Shown in pieces: positions 17,004 through 26,175 of a stretch of DNA of 64,000 nt. The notes under the pieces are model-generated. The model was not told the DNA's origin and ran no database searches. It was given only the letters and a program-made list of their open reading frames with translations. Each line of letters starts with the position of its first letter. Position 1 is the first letter of the stretch. The stretch is from CBDFKB01 sp965248715 (GTDB lineage Bacteria; Pseudomonadota; Alphaproteobacteria; Rhizobiales; Rhizobiaceae). Position numbers and translations under genes: made by a program. The stretch lies in NCBI GenBank assembly GCA_965248715.1, contig CBDFKB010000007.1:372001-436000 (forward strand), given 5' to 3'.

Positions 17004-17762
17004 TCACCTGCCGCCGGTCACGTCAAGTACCGCGCCGGTGGTATAAGACGCATGATCCGACATTAGCCACAAAATTGCCCGGGCCACCTCTTTGGTGCTG
17101 CCCTCGCGCTTGATCGGTATGGTGCCGCGCAATTCAGCGATCCGGTTCGGCTGGCCGCCTGATGCGTGAATATCGGTATCGATAATACCCGGCCGGACCG
17201 CATTGACCCGAATGCCATCATCGGCGGTCTCCAGGGCCAGGCCCTTGGTCAGAACGTCGATCGCCGCCTTCGAAGCGGCATAGTCCACATATGCGCCTGG
17301 CGACGCCAGCTTAGCGGCAACCGAACTCACATTGACAATCACGCCACCTGTGCCGCCCTTGGAACGGGCCATGCGGTTGACCGCCTCGCGGGCACAGATG
17401 AAGGAGCCAAGCACATTGGTTGCGAAGATCCGCTCAATGCGAGCCGCGCTCATGGCCTCGACCCTGCTCATGACATCAACGATGCCGGCATTGTTGATCA
17501 GGCCGGTAAGCACCCCATGGGCATCGACCGCATCAAACATCGCCATCACCTCTTCCTCTTTCGAGACATCGGCCATAACCGTAAACCCATTACCGCCGGC
17601 AGCGCGTATATCGTCGACGACCTGGTCGGCGGCGTTTTGGTTTCTAAGATAATTGACGCCGATAGTCAGACCGGCCCGGGCCGCCAGCCGGGCGCACTTG
17701 GCGCCGATGCCGCGGCTGGCACCGGTTATCAGCCACACCGGTGAAATATTCATCAGCGCCAA
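17004..17762 (-). CDS. SDR-family oxidoreductase
   Basis: Short-chain dehydrogenase of 252 residues: cofactor loop WLITGASRGIGAKCARLA, LINNAGIV, catalytic serine in NVSSVAA, then YVDYAASKAAIDVLTKGLAL with the YxxxK motif, and RVNAVRPGIIDTDIH. It resembles FabG-like/glucose dehydrogenase-like members that in other alphaproteobacteria also sit in the 2-oxoglutarate dehydrogenase cluster. Substrate is unknown. Start could be MALMN (17762) or MNIS three codons later. The gap to lpdA is 47 bp. Confidence 0.85.
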   Translation of the reverse strand: MALMNISPVWLITGASRGIGAKCARLAARAGLTIGVNYLRNQNAADQVVDDIRAAGGNGFTVMADVSKEEEVMAMFDAVDAHGVLTGLINNAGIVDVMSRVEAMSAARIERIFATNVLGSFICAREAVNRMARSKGGTGGVIVNVSSVAAKLASPGAYVDYAASKAAIDVLTKGLALETADDGIRVNAVRPGIIDTDIHASGGQPNRIAELRGTIPIKREGSTKEVARAILWLMSDHASYTTGAVLDVTGGR

Positions 17763-17800
17763 ATCTGCAATTTATGGGTTTGCAAAATTAGGGCCCGCGC

Positions 17801-18190
17801 TCACATCAACAATTGCCACAAGATCATTACCATGCCGGCCAGCGATGCGATCCACACCAGGGTCCGAAGATAGGGGATGCCGAACATATAGGCCGGCACA
17901 TAGGCAACCCGGCCCCAGAAATAAATCTGCGCACCAAGCGCGGTCCACTCGTTCAGTTTGCCGGTGTAATGGGCGATAAACACCAACGCTGCAAACGGAG
18001 TTAATGTTTCGAGCAGATTGAAATAGGCACGGTCGATGCGCCCGGTAATGCCGCTCGGCACCTGATAATCATCGCGCGGCCCAACCGTATAGTTGGTGCC
18101 AGTCTGACGCCATTCGGCCAGCAATTGCAGGATCAACTGCACCAAAAACAACACGATCGTATAGAGCAGCATTTTCAATTCTATAGACAT
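17801..18190 (-). CDS. MAPEG-family membrane protein
   Basis: A 129-residue membrane protein with about four hydrophobic helices (MLLYTIVLFLVQLILQLL; FNLLETLTPFAALVFIAHY; a segment around IYFWGRVAYVPAYMFGI; LVWIASLAGMVMILWQLL) and the MAPEG signature region RAYFNLLETL plus GRVAYVPAY. MAPEG proteins include glutathione-dependent enzymes; the function of the bacterial ones is mostly unknown. GGGGAGAAG precedes the ATG. It follows sucB by 24 bp and precedes the SDR by 38 bp, so it is probably read on the same transcript, perhaps as a detoxifying passenger. Confidence 0.85.
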   Translation of the reverse strand: MSIELKMLLYTIVLFLVQLILQLLAEWRQTGTNYTVGPRDDYQVPSGITGRIDRAYFNLLETLTPFAALVFIAHYTGKLNEWTALGAQIYFWGRVAYVPAYMFGIPYLRTLVWIASLAGMVMILWQLLM

Positions 18191-18214
18191 GATCTTCTCC
18201 CCGATATCGTGACG

Positions 18215-19411
18215 TTACAGATCGAGTACCAACCGCTCCGGGTCTTCCAGGCTTTCCTTGATGCGAAGCAGGAAGGTCACCGCTTCCTTGCCGTCGACGA
18301 TACGGTGATCATAGGAAAGCGCAAGATACATCATCGGCTTGATCACAATTTCACCACCACGCACCACCGGCCGAGGCTCGATCTTGTGCATTCCCAAAAT
18401 GCCCGATTGCGGTGAATTGAGGATCGGGGTCGACATCAACGAGCCGTAAACCCCGCCATTGGAAATTGTAAACGTTCCGCCCTGCATGTCGGCAATAGCC
18501 AGCGAACCGTCCCTTGCCTTTGCGCCTATGCGACCAATTTCCTGTTCGATCTCGGCGATCGACATCTGGTCGGCATCACGCACTACTGGAACCACCAGGC
18601 CCTTGTCGGTACCAACCGCCACGCCGATATGACAGAAATTCTTGTAAATGATATCGGTGCCGTCGATTTCAGCATTAACTGCGGGAATATCCTTTAAGGC
18701 ATGGCACACCGCTTTAGTGAAAAAGCCCATAAAGCCGAGCTTTACCGCGTGTTTCTTTTCGAACAAGTCCTTGTATTTCTTGCGCAAATCCATGACCGAA
18801 GACATGTCGGCTTCGTTGAAAGTGGTCAACATGGCAGCAGTGTTTTGCGCATCTTTAAGTCGCCGGGCGATGGTTTGGCGCAGCCTAGTCATGCGCACCC
18901 GTTCCTCGCGCAATTCGTCGCCAGCATCGCTGGGCGGACGCGGCGGCGCCTTGGCAGCTGGCGCTTGCGGTGCGGGTGTTTGATAGCCGGCGACGTCTTC
19001 TTTTAGCACCTGACCACGCTTGCCGCTTCCAGCGACATCACTAGCATTGATATTTTTTTCAGTGAGCATTTTGCCGGCCGCCGGCGATGGCGGCATCGCG
19101 GTGCCGGCGGTTACACTTGCCGGGGCCGCTGCCTTTGTGTCACCGGCACTAGCCGCCACCGGCGTTTTTTCTTCTCCTTCGGCGAGATTTGCCAACAATG
19201 AACCGACCTCGACGGTTTCCCCTTCTTTGACGACGATTTCCGTCAGCACGCCTGAAATCGGCGACGGCACCTCGATCGACACCTTGTCGGTTTCCAGTTC
19301 GACCAGGGGCTCATCCTGGGAAACCGCGTCACCAGCGTTTTTCAACCATTCGCCGACCGTTGCCTCGGTCACCGATTCCCCCAGCACGGGGACGCGGATT
19401 TCGGTTGCCAT
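18215..19411 (-). CDS. sucB: Dihydrolipoyllysine-residue succinyltransferase (E2 of 2-oxoglutarate dehydrogenase)
   Basis: Core of the 2-oxoglutarate dehydrogenase complex, moving succinyl groups to CoA. The 398-residue protein has an N-terminal lipoyl domain (lipoyl lysine in ELETDKVSIEVP, near residue 43), a Pro/Ala linker, a peripheral-subunit-binding domain (KMLTEKNINASDVAGSGKRG), a second linker and the catalytic domain ending SYDHRIVDGKEAVTFL with the HxxxDG motif. It lies 44 bp downstream of sucA. Confidence 0.96.
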   Translation of the reverse strand: MATEIRVPVLGESVTEATVGEWLKNAGDAVSQDEPLVELETDKVSIEVPSPISGVLTEIVVKEGETVEVGSLLANLAEGEEKTPVAASAGDTKAAAPASVTAGTAMPPSPAAGKMLTEKNINASDVAGSGKRGQVLKEDVAGYQTPAPQAPAAKAPPRPPSDAGDELREERVRMTRLRQTIARRLKDAQNTAAMLTTFNEADMSSVMDLRKKYKDLFEKKHAVKLGFMGFFTKAVCHALKDIPAVNAEIDGTDIIYKNFCHIGVAVGTDKGLVVPVVRDADQMSIAEIEQEIGRIGAKARDGSLAIADMQGGTFTISNGGVYGSLMSTPILNSPQSGILGMHKIEPRPVVRGGEIVIKPMMYLALSYDHRIVDGKEAVTFLLRIKESLEDPERLVLDL

Positions 19412-19455
19412 GGTTTGTTCCTTTACGTTCTTAGTCTGTTACCTGACGCGCAAGA

Positions 19456-22422
19456 TCAGCCAAGCGCGACTTCGAGAAAAGCGGCGAGTTGAGCTTTATG
19501 CCGCGACATTTGTCCGGTGGCAGGAGATGCGGCGGTCGGCCGGCCGGCGTATCCAGCACGCTTGTGCGTGGCGCCGATATGGTTGAATACCCACTCCAGA
19601 TTGGGTTCGATAAAATTCCACGAACCCATGTTTTTCGGCTCTTCCTGGCACCAAACCCATTCGGCCTGTTTAAACCTGGAAAGTTCGCCGATCAGCGCTT
19701 TGGCCGGGAACGGATAGAGCTGTTCGAGGCGTAGCAAATAAACATCGTTGATACCGCGCTGTTCGCGTTCTTCGAACAGATCGAAATAGACCTTGCCGGA
19801 GCACATCACCACCCGGCGGATCTTTTTATCCGCCACCAGCTTGATGTTTTCACTATCGCCGCTTTCGGCACCATCCCACAAAATGCGATGGAACGTGGTT
19901 CCAGCTTCCATCTCGGCGAGCTTAGACACCGCCCGCTTATGCCTAAGCAGGGATTTCGGCGTCATAAGCACCAAGGGTTTGCGGAACTCGCGGCATAATT
20001 GCCGGCGCAAAATGTGAAAATAGTTCGCCGGCGTGGTGCAATTGGCGATCTGCATATTGTCTTCACCACACAATTGCAAAAACCGTTCGAGACGGGCCGA
20101 TGAGTGTTCCGGTCCCTGGCCCTCATAGCCATGGGGCAGCAACAGTACCAGGCCACTCATGCGCAGCCATTTGCGCTCGCCCGACGATATGAATTGGTCG
20201 ATTATAACCTGGGCGCCATTGGCGAAATCGCCGAACTGTGCCTCCCATATGGTCAACGCGTTCGGCTGGGCTACCGAATAGCCATATTCATAGCCAAGCA
20301 CCGCTTCTTCCGACAGCATGGAATTGATGACGTCGTATTTGGCCTGTTCGGCGCTCAGATTGTTAAGCGGAATGTAGCGGTTTTCATTTTCTTGATCATA
20401 AAGCACCGAATGGCGTTGAGAAAACGTACCGCGCTCGCAATCTTGGCCCGACAGGCGGACCACATTGCCCTCCCGCAACAGCGAGCCAAATGCCAGCGCT
20501 TCGCCAGTCGCCCAGTCCACATTGAGGCCGGTGTCGAACATTTGTTTGCGGTTGGCAGTGAACCGCTTGATGGTGCGGTGGGCGTTAAAGGTCTCGGGGA
20601 TTTCGCACAGTTTGCTACCGATTTCCTGAAGCGCCTTGGCGCTTAGACCAGTTTCGCCGCGGCGCGGATCATCGGTTCTGCCGGCAGCTGCCATCCCCGA
20701 CCAGGCGCCGTCGAGCCAATCGGCCTTGTTCGGCTTGTAAGAATCGCCGGTTTCAAATTCGTCGTCCAGAAAGCTGCGCCAGTCCTTCTTTAAGGCGTCG
20801 ATTTCAGTCGTACTCATCAGACCGTCAGTTACCAATTTCTCGCTGTAAATTTGCAAAGTCGTGGGATGTTTTGCAATCTTGCGATACATCAATGGTTGGG
20901 TAAACGCCGGTTCGTCGCCCTCATTGTGGCCGTAACGGCGGTAGCAAAACATATCGACCACCACCGGTTTGTGGAATTTTTGCCGAAACTCGATCGCCAC
21001 TTTGGCGGCATAGACAACCGCTTCAGGATCATCGCCATTGACGTGGAAGATCGGCGCCTCGATCATTTTCGCGCCGTCAGAGGGGTATGGTGAAGAACGC
21101 GAGAACCGCGGATTGGTGGTAAATCCGATCTGGTTGTTGACGATAAAATGGATCGAACCGCCGGTGCGATGGCCCTTAAGGCCGGACAGGCCGAAACATT
21201 CGGTCACCACGCCCTGGCCGGCAAACGCCGCGTCGCCATGCAACAGCAACGGCAGTACAGTATCGCGTGGCCGCGATCCATTTTCGAGGATCGGCTCGTT
21301 GAAATCCTGCTTGGCTCGCACCTTGCCGAGCACCACCGGGTTGACGATTTCCAGGTGCGATGGGTTGGCGGTTAGCGACAAATGTACCCGGTTGCCATCG
21401 AACTCTCGGTCGGACGAAGCGCCGAGGTGGTATTTCACGTCGCCGGAACCCTCGACCTCGTCGGGCTTGAATGAACCGCCCTTGAATTCGTGAAAGATCG
21501 CTCTGTGCGGCTTGCCCATGACGTTGGCCAGCACGTTAAGCCGGCCGCGGTGCGGCATGCCGAAAATGATCTCTTTTAAGCCGAGCTGGCCGCCGCGCTT
21601 AATGATTTGTTCGAGCGCCGGGATCAGCGCTTCGCCGCCATCAAGGCCAAACCGTTTGGTGCCTTTGTATTTTACGTCGATGAATTTTTCGAATCCCTCG
21701 GCCTCGACCAGCTTGCGTAAAATCGCCTTCCTACCTTGCGGGGTAAACGCCACCCCTTTGTCCGGCCCTTCGATACGTTCTTGCAGCCAACCCTTTTCGG
21801 CCGGGTTGGAAATGTGCATAAATTCAATGCCGAAGGTCGAGCAATAGGTGCGTTTGAGAATTTCCAGCATCTGCGGCACGGTAGCCAACTCCAGCCCCAG
21901 CATGTGGTCGATGAATATCGGCCGGTCATAGTCAGCCGGCGTAAATCCATAATTTTCCGGCGCCAGTTCGTTGTGATCTTCTTTCGGCGGTACCAGCGCT
22001 AATGGGTCGAGATTGGCGTGCAGGTGGCCGCGCATGCGATAGGCGCGGATCATCATGACAGCACGCACCGAATCGCGGGTGGCGCGCTGGACATCGGCCT
22101 CGGAAATGTCGACGCCCGTTGCCTTTTTCTTGATTTTGTCGCCGAGTTCGTGTTCCAGCGCCGACCAATTGCCGTCGAGCGCCGAAACCAGTTCGCCATT
22201 GTCCGCTACTGGCCAGTTGGCACGCTTCCACGACGCGCCGTTGGCGTTGCCAGCGATATCTTCCGGCGTGTCATTTAGCGCCGCGAAATAGCTACGCCAT
22301 TGCTGTTCGACCGAATTCGGGTCGTTTTCATAGCGGGCGTAGAGTTGCTCGACATAAGCGGCGTTGCCGCCGTAAAGAAACGAGGTTTCGGAAAATTCCT
22401 GGTTCTTTTGGTCGCGTTCCAT
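19456..22422 (-). CDS. sucA: 2-oxoglutarate dehydrogenase E1 component
   Basis: Thiamin-diphosphate enzyme decarboxylating 2-oxoglutarate. The 988-residue protein has the short N-terminal E2-binding segment (FLYGGNAAYVEQLYARY), GMPHRGRLNVLANVMGKP, HGDAAFAGQGVVTECFGLS and IHFIVNNQIGFTTNP for cofactor binding, and the C-terminal pyrimidine-binding half (WEAQFGDFANGAQVIIDQFI). Length is typical. A perfect 14-bp palindrome (22433-22446) lies just upstream of its ATG, and a hairpin lies between it and sucD. Confidence 0.97.
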   Translation of the reverse strand: MERDQKNQEFSETSFLYGGNAAYVEQLYARYENDPNSVEQQWRSYFAALNDTPEDIAGNANGASWKRANWPVADNGELVSALDGNWSALEHELGDKIKKKATGVDISEADVQRATRDSVRAVMMIRAYRMRGHLHANLDPLALVPPKEDHNELAPENYGFTPADYDRPIFIDHMLGLELATVPQMLEILKRTYCSTFGIEFMHISNPAEKGWLQERIEGPDKGVAFTPQGRKAILRKLVEAEGFEKFIDVKYKGTKRFGLDGGEALIPALEQIIKRGGQLGLKEIIFGMPHRGRLNVLANVMGKPHRAIFHEFKGGSFKPDEVEGSGDVKYHLGASSDREFDGNRVHLSLTANPSHLEIVNPVVLGKVRAKQDFNEPILENGSRPRDTVLPLLLHGDAAFAGQGVVTECFGLSGLKGHRTGGSIHFIVNNQIGFTTNPRFSRSSPYPSDGAKMIEAPIFHVNGDDPEAVVYAAKVAIEFRQKFHKPVVVDMFCYRRYGHNEGDEPAFTQPLMYRKIAKHPTTLQIYSEKLVTDGLMSTTEIDALKKDWRSFLDDEFETGDSYKPNKADWLDGAWSGMAAAGRTDDPRRGETGLSAKALQEIGSKLCEIPETFNAHRTIKRFTANRKQMFDTGLNVDWATGEALAFGSLLREGNVVRLSGQDCERGTFSQRHSVLYDQENENRYIPLNNLSAEQAKYDVINSMLSEEAVLGYEYGYSVAQPNALTIWEAQFGDFANGAQVIIDQFISSGERKWLRMSGLVLLLPHGYEGQGPEHSSARLERFLQLCGEDNMQIANCTTPANYFHILRRQLCREFRKPLVLMTPKSLLRHKRAVSKLAEMEAGTTFHRILWDGAESGDSENIKLVADKKIRRVVMCSGKVYFDLFEEREQRGINDVYLLRLEQLYPFPAKALIGELSRFKQAEWVWCQEEPKNMGSWNFIEPNLEWVFNHIGATHKRAGYAGRPTAASPATGQMSRHKAQLAAFLEVALG

Positions 22423-22432
22423 TGCGGTATAT

Positions 22433-22474
22433 CCGGGAATTCCCGGCTCCAGTTTGGGTCCGGCGAACCGGACC
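22433..22474 (-). promoter_or_regulatory. Palindrome and stable hairpin between sucD and sucA
   Basis: CCGGGAATTCCCGG (22433-22446) is a perfect palindrome 10 bp before the sucA start. On the minus strand, GGTCCGG-TTCG-CCGGACC (22474-22457) would fold into a 7-bp stem with a UUCG loop, but there is no T-run after it. It is therefore more likely an mRNA-stability or attenuation element between sucD and sucA than a full terminator. Confidence 0.4.
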
Positions 22475-22496
22475 TTTGATCTGCTCCTATCGCAGC

Positions 22497-23417
22497 TTAT
22501 CCTTTAAGCATATCGACAAGGGTTTCACCCAGCTTGGCAGGTGAACGCGAAACGTGGATGCCGACCGCTTCCATCGCCTCGATTTTGTCTTCGGCGCCAC
22601 CCTTGCCACCAGAGATTACCGCGCCGGCATGGCCCATGGTTCGACCGGGTGGCGCTGTACGTCCAGCCACGAAACCGACGGTCGGCTTCCACCGCCCGCG
22701 CTTTTTCTCGTCCGCTAGAAACTGGGCCGCATCTTCTTCCGCCGACCCGCCGATCTCGCCGATCATGATAATCGATTTGGTTTCATCGTCGGCCAGATAC
22801 ATCTCCAAAATGTCAATAAACTCAGTACCCTTAACCGGATCACCGCCTATGCCGACTGCGGTTGACTGGCCAAGACCGACATTGGTGGTCTGGAACACCG
22901 CCTCATAGGTCAACGTGCCAGATCGCGATAGCACGCCGACACTGCCTTTCTTGAAAATATTGCCCGGCATGATGCCGATCTTGCAGGCTTCAGGCGTTAG
23001 TACCCCAGGACAGTTTGGACCGATCAGCCGGGTATTGGACTTTTCCAACCTTGCCTTGACCTTGACCATGTCAAGTACTGGCACCCCCTCGGTGATCGCC
23101 ACCACCAGCGGGATTTCCGCGTCGATTGCTTCAGTAATTGCGCCGGCGGCACCAGCCGGCGGCACATAGATCACCGAAGCGTTGGCGCCGGTCGCCGCCT
23201 TCGCCTCGGCAACTGTGGCGAAGATCGGCAGATCGGCTCCGGCGGCATCGCCAGCACCAGCGCCCGCGGTCCATACGGTGCCGCCCTTTTTCGGGTGAAT
23301 ACCCCCTACCATTTTCGAACCGTAATAGGCCATCGCCTGTTCGGTGTGAAATGTTCCGGTTTTGCCGGTCAGGCCCTGAACCAGCACCTTGGTATCATGG
23401 TTAATCAAAATGGACAT
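22497..23417 (-). CDS. sucD: Succinate-CoA ligase alpha subunit
   Basis: Forms succinate and ATP/GTP from succinyl-CoA together with SucC. The 306-residue protein has the CoA-binding Rossmann start VLVQGLTGKTGTFHTEQA, GPNCPGVLTPEACKIGIMPG, VGVLSRSGTLTYEAVFQT and the phospho-histidine segment GRTMGHAGAVISGGKGGAED. It lies downstream of sucC across 124 bp and upstream of sucA. Confidence 0.97.
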   Translation of the reverse strand: MSILINHDTKVLVQGLTGKTGTFHTEQAMAYYGSKMVGGIHPKKGGTVWTAGAGAGDAAGADLPIFATVAEAKAATGANASVIYVPPAGAAGAITEAIDAEIPLVVAITEGVPVLDMVKVKARLEKSNTRLIGPNCPGVLTPEACKIGIMPGNIFKKGSVGVLSRSGTLTYEAVFQTTNVGLGQSTAVGIGGDPVKGTEFIDILEMYLADDETKSIIMIGEIGGSAEEDAAQFLADEKKRGRWKPTVGFVAGRTAPPGRTMGHAGAVISGGKGGAEDKIEAMEAVGIHVSRSPAKLGETLVDMLKG

Positions 23418-23541
23418 ATTATCGAGGTACTCCCGGCATTCAATTCATACAGGTGTTGGTAAAGGAGGCAATGATCGCCGGCCGGCTTGGCCAAAAGGCC
23501 ATTGCTCCGGCGACTTTTAATTTGGTACCTGGTTTGAAAAA

Positions 23542-24735
23542 CTACCCTTCCACCGCATTGACAATTTTTTGCGCCGCATCGTCAAGATCATCGGCGGCAA
23601 TCACATTAAGGCCGCTCTCATTGATAATCTTTTTTCCCTTGGCCACATTGGTGCCTTCCAGCCGCACTACCAGCGGAACCATCAAACCCACATCACGAAC
23701 CGCCGCGACCACCCCTTTAGCGATCACATCGCAGCGCATGATGCCACCAAAAATATTGACCAAGATACCTTTTACGTTCGGGTCGGCGGTGATGATTTTG
23801 AACGCCGCGGTCACCTTTTCGGTAGTCGCACCGCCGCCCACATCGAGGAAATTGGCCGGTTCGGCGCCGTAAAGCTTGATGATGTCCATGGTTGACATGG
23901 CAAGGCCGGCACCATTGACCATGCAGCCGATATTGCCGTCGAGCGCCACATAGGCAAGATCGTGCTTGGAAGCCTCGATCTCTTTTTCGTCCTCTTCGCT
24001 CCAGTCACGCAACTCTTCAATTTCTGGATGGCGGAACAGGGCGTTGTCGTCGAAGGAAACCTTGGCATCAAGCACCCGAACATGGCCGTCTTTCATGACG
24101 ATCAGCGGGTTGATCTCCAACAGGCTCATGTCAAAGGCGACAAAGGCATCGTACAACATCGGAAATATCGACATCGCGTCTTTGCCCGCCGCACCGTCGA
24201 GCGCCAACCCATCGCATATGATGGTCGCGGTGTTTGCGGTGCAGCCGGTAAGCGGATCAACGTCGACAGTGTGGATTTTTTCCGGGGTATTTTCGGCCAC
24301 CGTCTCGATATCCATACCGCCCTCGGTGGAAGCGACAAACGAAACCCGTCCGCTCTCGCGGTTGACTAAAAGCGACAGGTAGAGTTCGCGCTCGATATCG
24401 GCTCCGTCTTCCAGATAAAGCCGGTTGACCTGCTTGCCTGCCGGCCCGGTCTGTTTGGTGACCAAAGTGTTGCCGAACATCTCGTCAATATGGCTTCGCG
24501 CTTCATCGCGCGAAAATGCCAGCCGCACCCCGCCCTTGGCATCGGCGCCTAATTCTTTAAAGCGGCCCTTGCCGCGACCGCCAGCATGGATCTGGCTTTT
24601 CACCACATAAACCGGTCCGGGCAGGGCGGCAATTGCCCGCTCGGCATCCTCCTTGGTCAATACCGGCACGCCGATCGCTACCGGCAGGCCGCGATCCTTC
24701 AAAAGCGCCTTGGCCTGATATTCATGGATGTTCAT
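23542..24735 (-). CDS. sucC: Succinate-CoA ligase beta subunit
   Basis: ATP-grasp subunit of succinyl-CoA synthetase, 397 residues. It starts MNIHEYQAKALLKDRGLPV and has VKSQIHAGGRGKGRF, LEINPLIV, GNIGCMVNGAGLAMSTMDII, and FLDVGGGATTEKV then KGILVNIFGGIMRCDVIA at the C-terminal dimer region. It lies 31 bp downstream of mdh, so mdh-sucC-sucD-sucA-sucB form one TCA-cycle block. Confidence 0.97.
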   Translation of the reverse strand: MNIHEYQAKALLKDRGLPVAIGVPVLTKEDAERAIAALPGPVYVVKSQIHAGGRGKGRFKELGADAKGGVRLAFSRDEARSHIDEMFGNTLVTKQTGPAGKQVNRLYLEDGADIERELYLSLLVNRESGRVSFVASTEGGMDIETVAENTPEKIHTVDVDPLTGCTANTATIICDGLALDGAAGKDAMSIFPMLYDAFVAFDMSLLEINPLIVMKDGHVRVLDAKVSFDDNALFRHPEIEELRDWSEEDEKEIEASKHDLAYVALDGNIGCMVNGAGLAMSTMDIIKLYGAEPANFLDVGGGATTEKVTAAFKIITADPNVKGILVNIFGGIMRCDVIAKGVVAAVRDVGLMVPLVVRLEGTNVAKGKKIINESGLNVIAADDLDDAAQKIVNAVEG

Positions 24736-24766
24736 CTTTTCTCCATCCCGGCGTTCACCCCGGTTG

Positions 24767-25729
24767 CTACTTCAAATTGGGCGCGATCTTCATACAGGCT
24801 TCGCACAATTCGGCCACCGCAGCGACCGAAGCGTTGAACATTTTCGCCTCGGTCTTATTGAGGTCGATTTCGATAATCCGTTCTACCCCACCAGCACCGA
24901 TTACCACCGGCACGCCGACATACATGTCCTTGACGCCAAATTCGCCCCTTAGTGCGGCGGCGCAAGGCAAGATGCGTTTCTTGTCTTTTAAATAGCTCTC
25001 GGCCATGGAAATCGCGGAGGCTGCCGGTGCGTAATAGGCCGATCCGGTTTTCAGCAGCGCCACAATCTCGCCACCGCCCTTACGAGTGCGGTCGATGATC
25101 TCGTTCAGGCGCTGGCGGGTCAGCCAGCCCATTTTCACCAGATCGGTCAGCGGAATGCCGGCAACCGTTGAGTAGCGTGCCAGCGGCACCATGCTATCGC
25201 CATGGCCGCCGAGCACGAATGCAGTCACATCCTCAACCGAAACGTCGAATTCTTCGGCAAGAAAATGACGGAAGCGGGCCGAATCCAGCACCCCGGCCAT
25301 GCCGACCACCTTGCTTTTCGGCAGGCCGGAAAATTTCTGCAAAGCCCATACCATGGCGTCGAGCGGGTTGGTGATGCAGATGACGAACGCGTCCGGGGCA
25401 TATTTCTTGATGCCGGCACCGACCTGTTCCATCACCTTCAAATTGATCCCCAATAGATCATCACGGCTCATGCCGGGCTTTCTGGCGATACCGGCAGTGA
25501 TGATGCACACATCGGCGCCCTTGATCGCTTCGTAAGACTGGGTTCCGCTCATGCGGGCGTCGAAACCTTCCACCGGGGCAGATTGCGCCAGATCTAGCGC
25601 TTTGCCTTCCGGCAGTCCTTCCGCGATATCGAACAGCACCACATCGCCCAATTCCTTCAGGCCAGCAAGGTGGGCAAGGGTGCCGCCGATCATGCCGGAT
25701 CCTATAAGCGCGATTTTGTTGCGGGCCAT
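24767..25729 (-). CDS. mdh: Malate dehydrogenase (LDH-like type)
   Basis: NAD-dependent malate/oxaloacetate interconversion. The 320-residue protein has the cofactor loop KIALIGSGMIGGTLAHLAG, the substrate-specificity arginine loop TAGIARKPGMSRDDLL, VCITNPLDAMV-type motif (ICITNPLDAMVWAL) and the catalytic histidine in VLGGHGDSMVPL. The start ATG 25729 (MARNKIAL) was chosen because homology begins there; an in-frame upstream extension of 26 residues has no family match. Its upstream gap holds a repeat element. Confidence 0.96.
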   Translation of the reverse strand: MARNKIALIGSGMIGGTLAHLAGLKELGDVVLFDIAEGLPEGKALDLAQSAPVEGFDARMSGTQSYEAIKGADVCIITAGIARKPGMSRDDLLGINLKVMEQVGAGIKKYAPDAFVICITNPLDAMVWALQKFSGLPKSKVVGMAGVLDSARFRHFLAEEFDVSVEDVTAFVLGGHGDSMVPLARYSTVAGIPLTDLVKMGWLTRQRLNEIIDRTRKGGGEIVALLKTGSAYYAPAASAISMAESYLKDKKRILPCAAALRGEFGVKDMYVGVPVVIGAGGVERIIEIDLNKTEAKMFNASVAAVAELCEACMKIAPNLK

Positions 25730-26175
25730 TGATATTTCCTTTTCGGTAATGGCTATGAAAAAGGTCGGAAGATACGGGTTGGCGTACCGCTTTTGATAGA
25801 CCGGCAAGCAGGGAACCGCAAGTAAGACAATGGGAAGTTAATACTGACCCATATGATGGCTCAAATTCGTTTACCGGCAAGGCGTGTCTCGAAGGGTGAT
25901 GCGGGGCATCATTTAAGAGACACAACGTAGTCCGGTGAGCGAATTTGGGCCACCGAAGGCCGGATTTCCAAGCGGTTTGGACGTTGTTGCGCTTGGCTCG
26001 TGGTACCAGCACCAAGTCGCCAATCGCGCCTAGTCAAAATCCTTGGAAACTCCGGTCATAGGAGTCAATATTAGCTTCCCTTGGTATAAGACAATGGGGC
26101 AATTATGGAACCGCAATTGTGGATATCAGGCAAGTCGATAATGCTGGCAATAGGTGGTGACGAAGGTTTCCTGGC
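25730..26175. other. Gene-free gap upstream of mdh: promoter space plus one repeat copy
   Basis: This 446-bp gap holds the mdh leader (25730-25822), the 258-bp repeat copy (25832-26089) and about 80 bp before the zapE stop. No open frame with family similarity and no tRNA-like fold was seen. Confidence 0.6.
25832..26089. repeat. MITE-like copy of the TTATACCAA repeat family
   Basis: Terminal inverted repeats: left GGGAAGTTAATACTGACCCA, right end reads back as TTATACCAAGGGAAGCTAAT. The interior carries ATGGCTCAAATTCG and TCTCGAAGGGTGATGCGGGG, shared in part with 15286-15520, and no coding frame. The 12-mer TAAGACAATGGG occurs on both flanks (25823-25834 and 26087-26098). This fits a small non-autonomous element, with a duplicated target or a recombined end. 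Confidence 0.7.
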
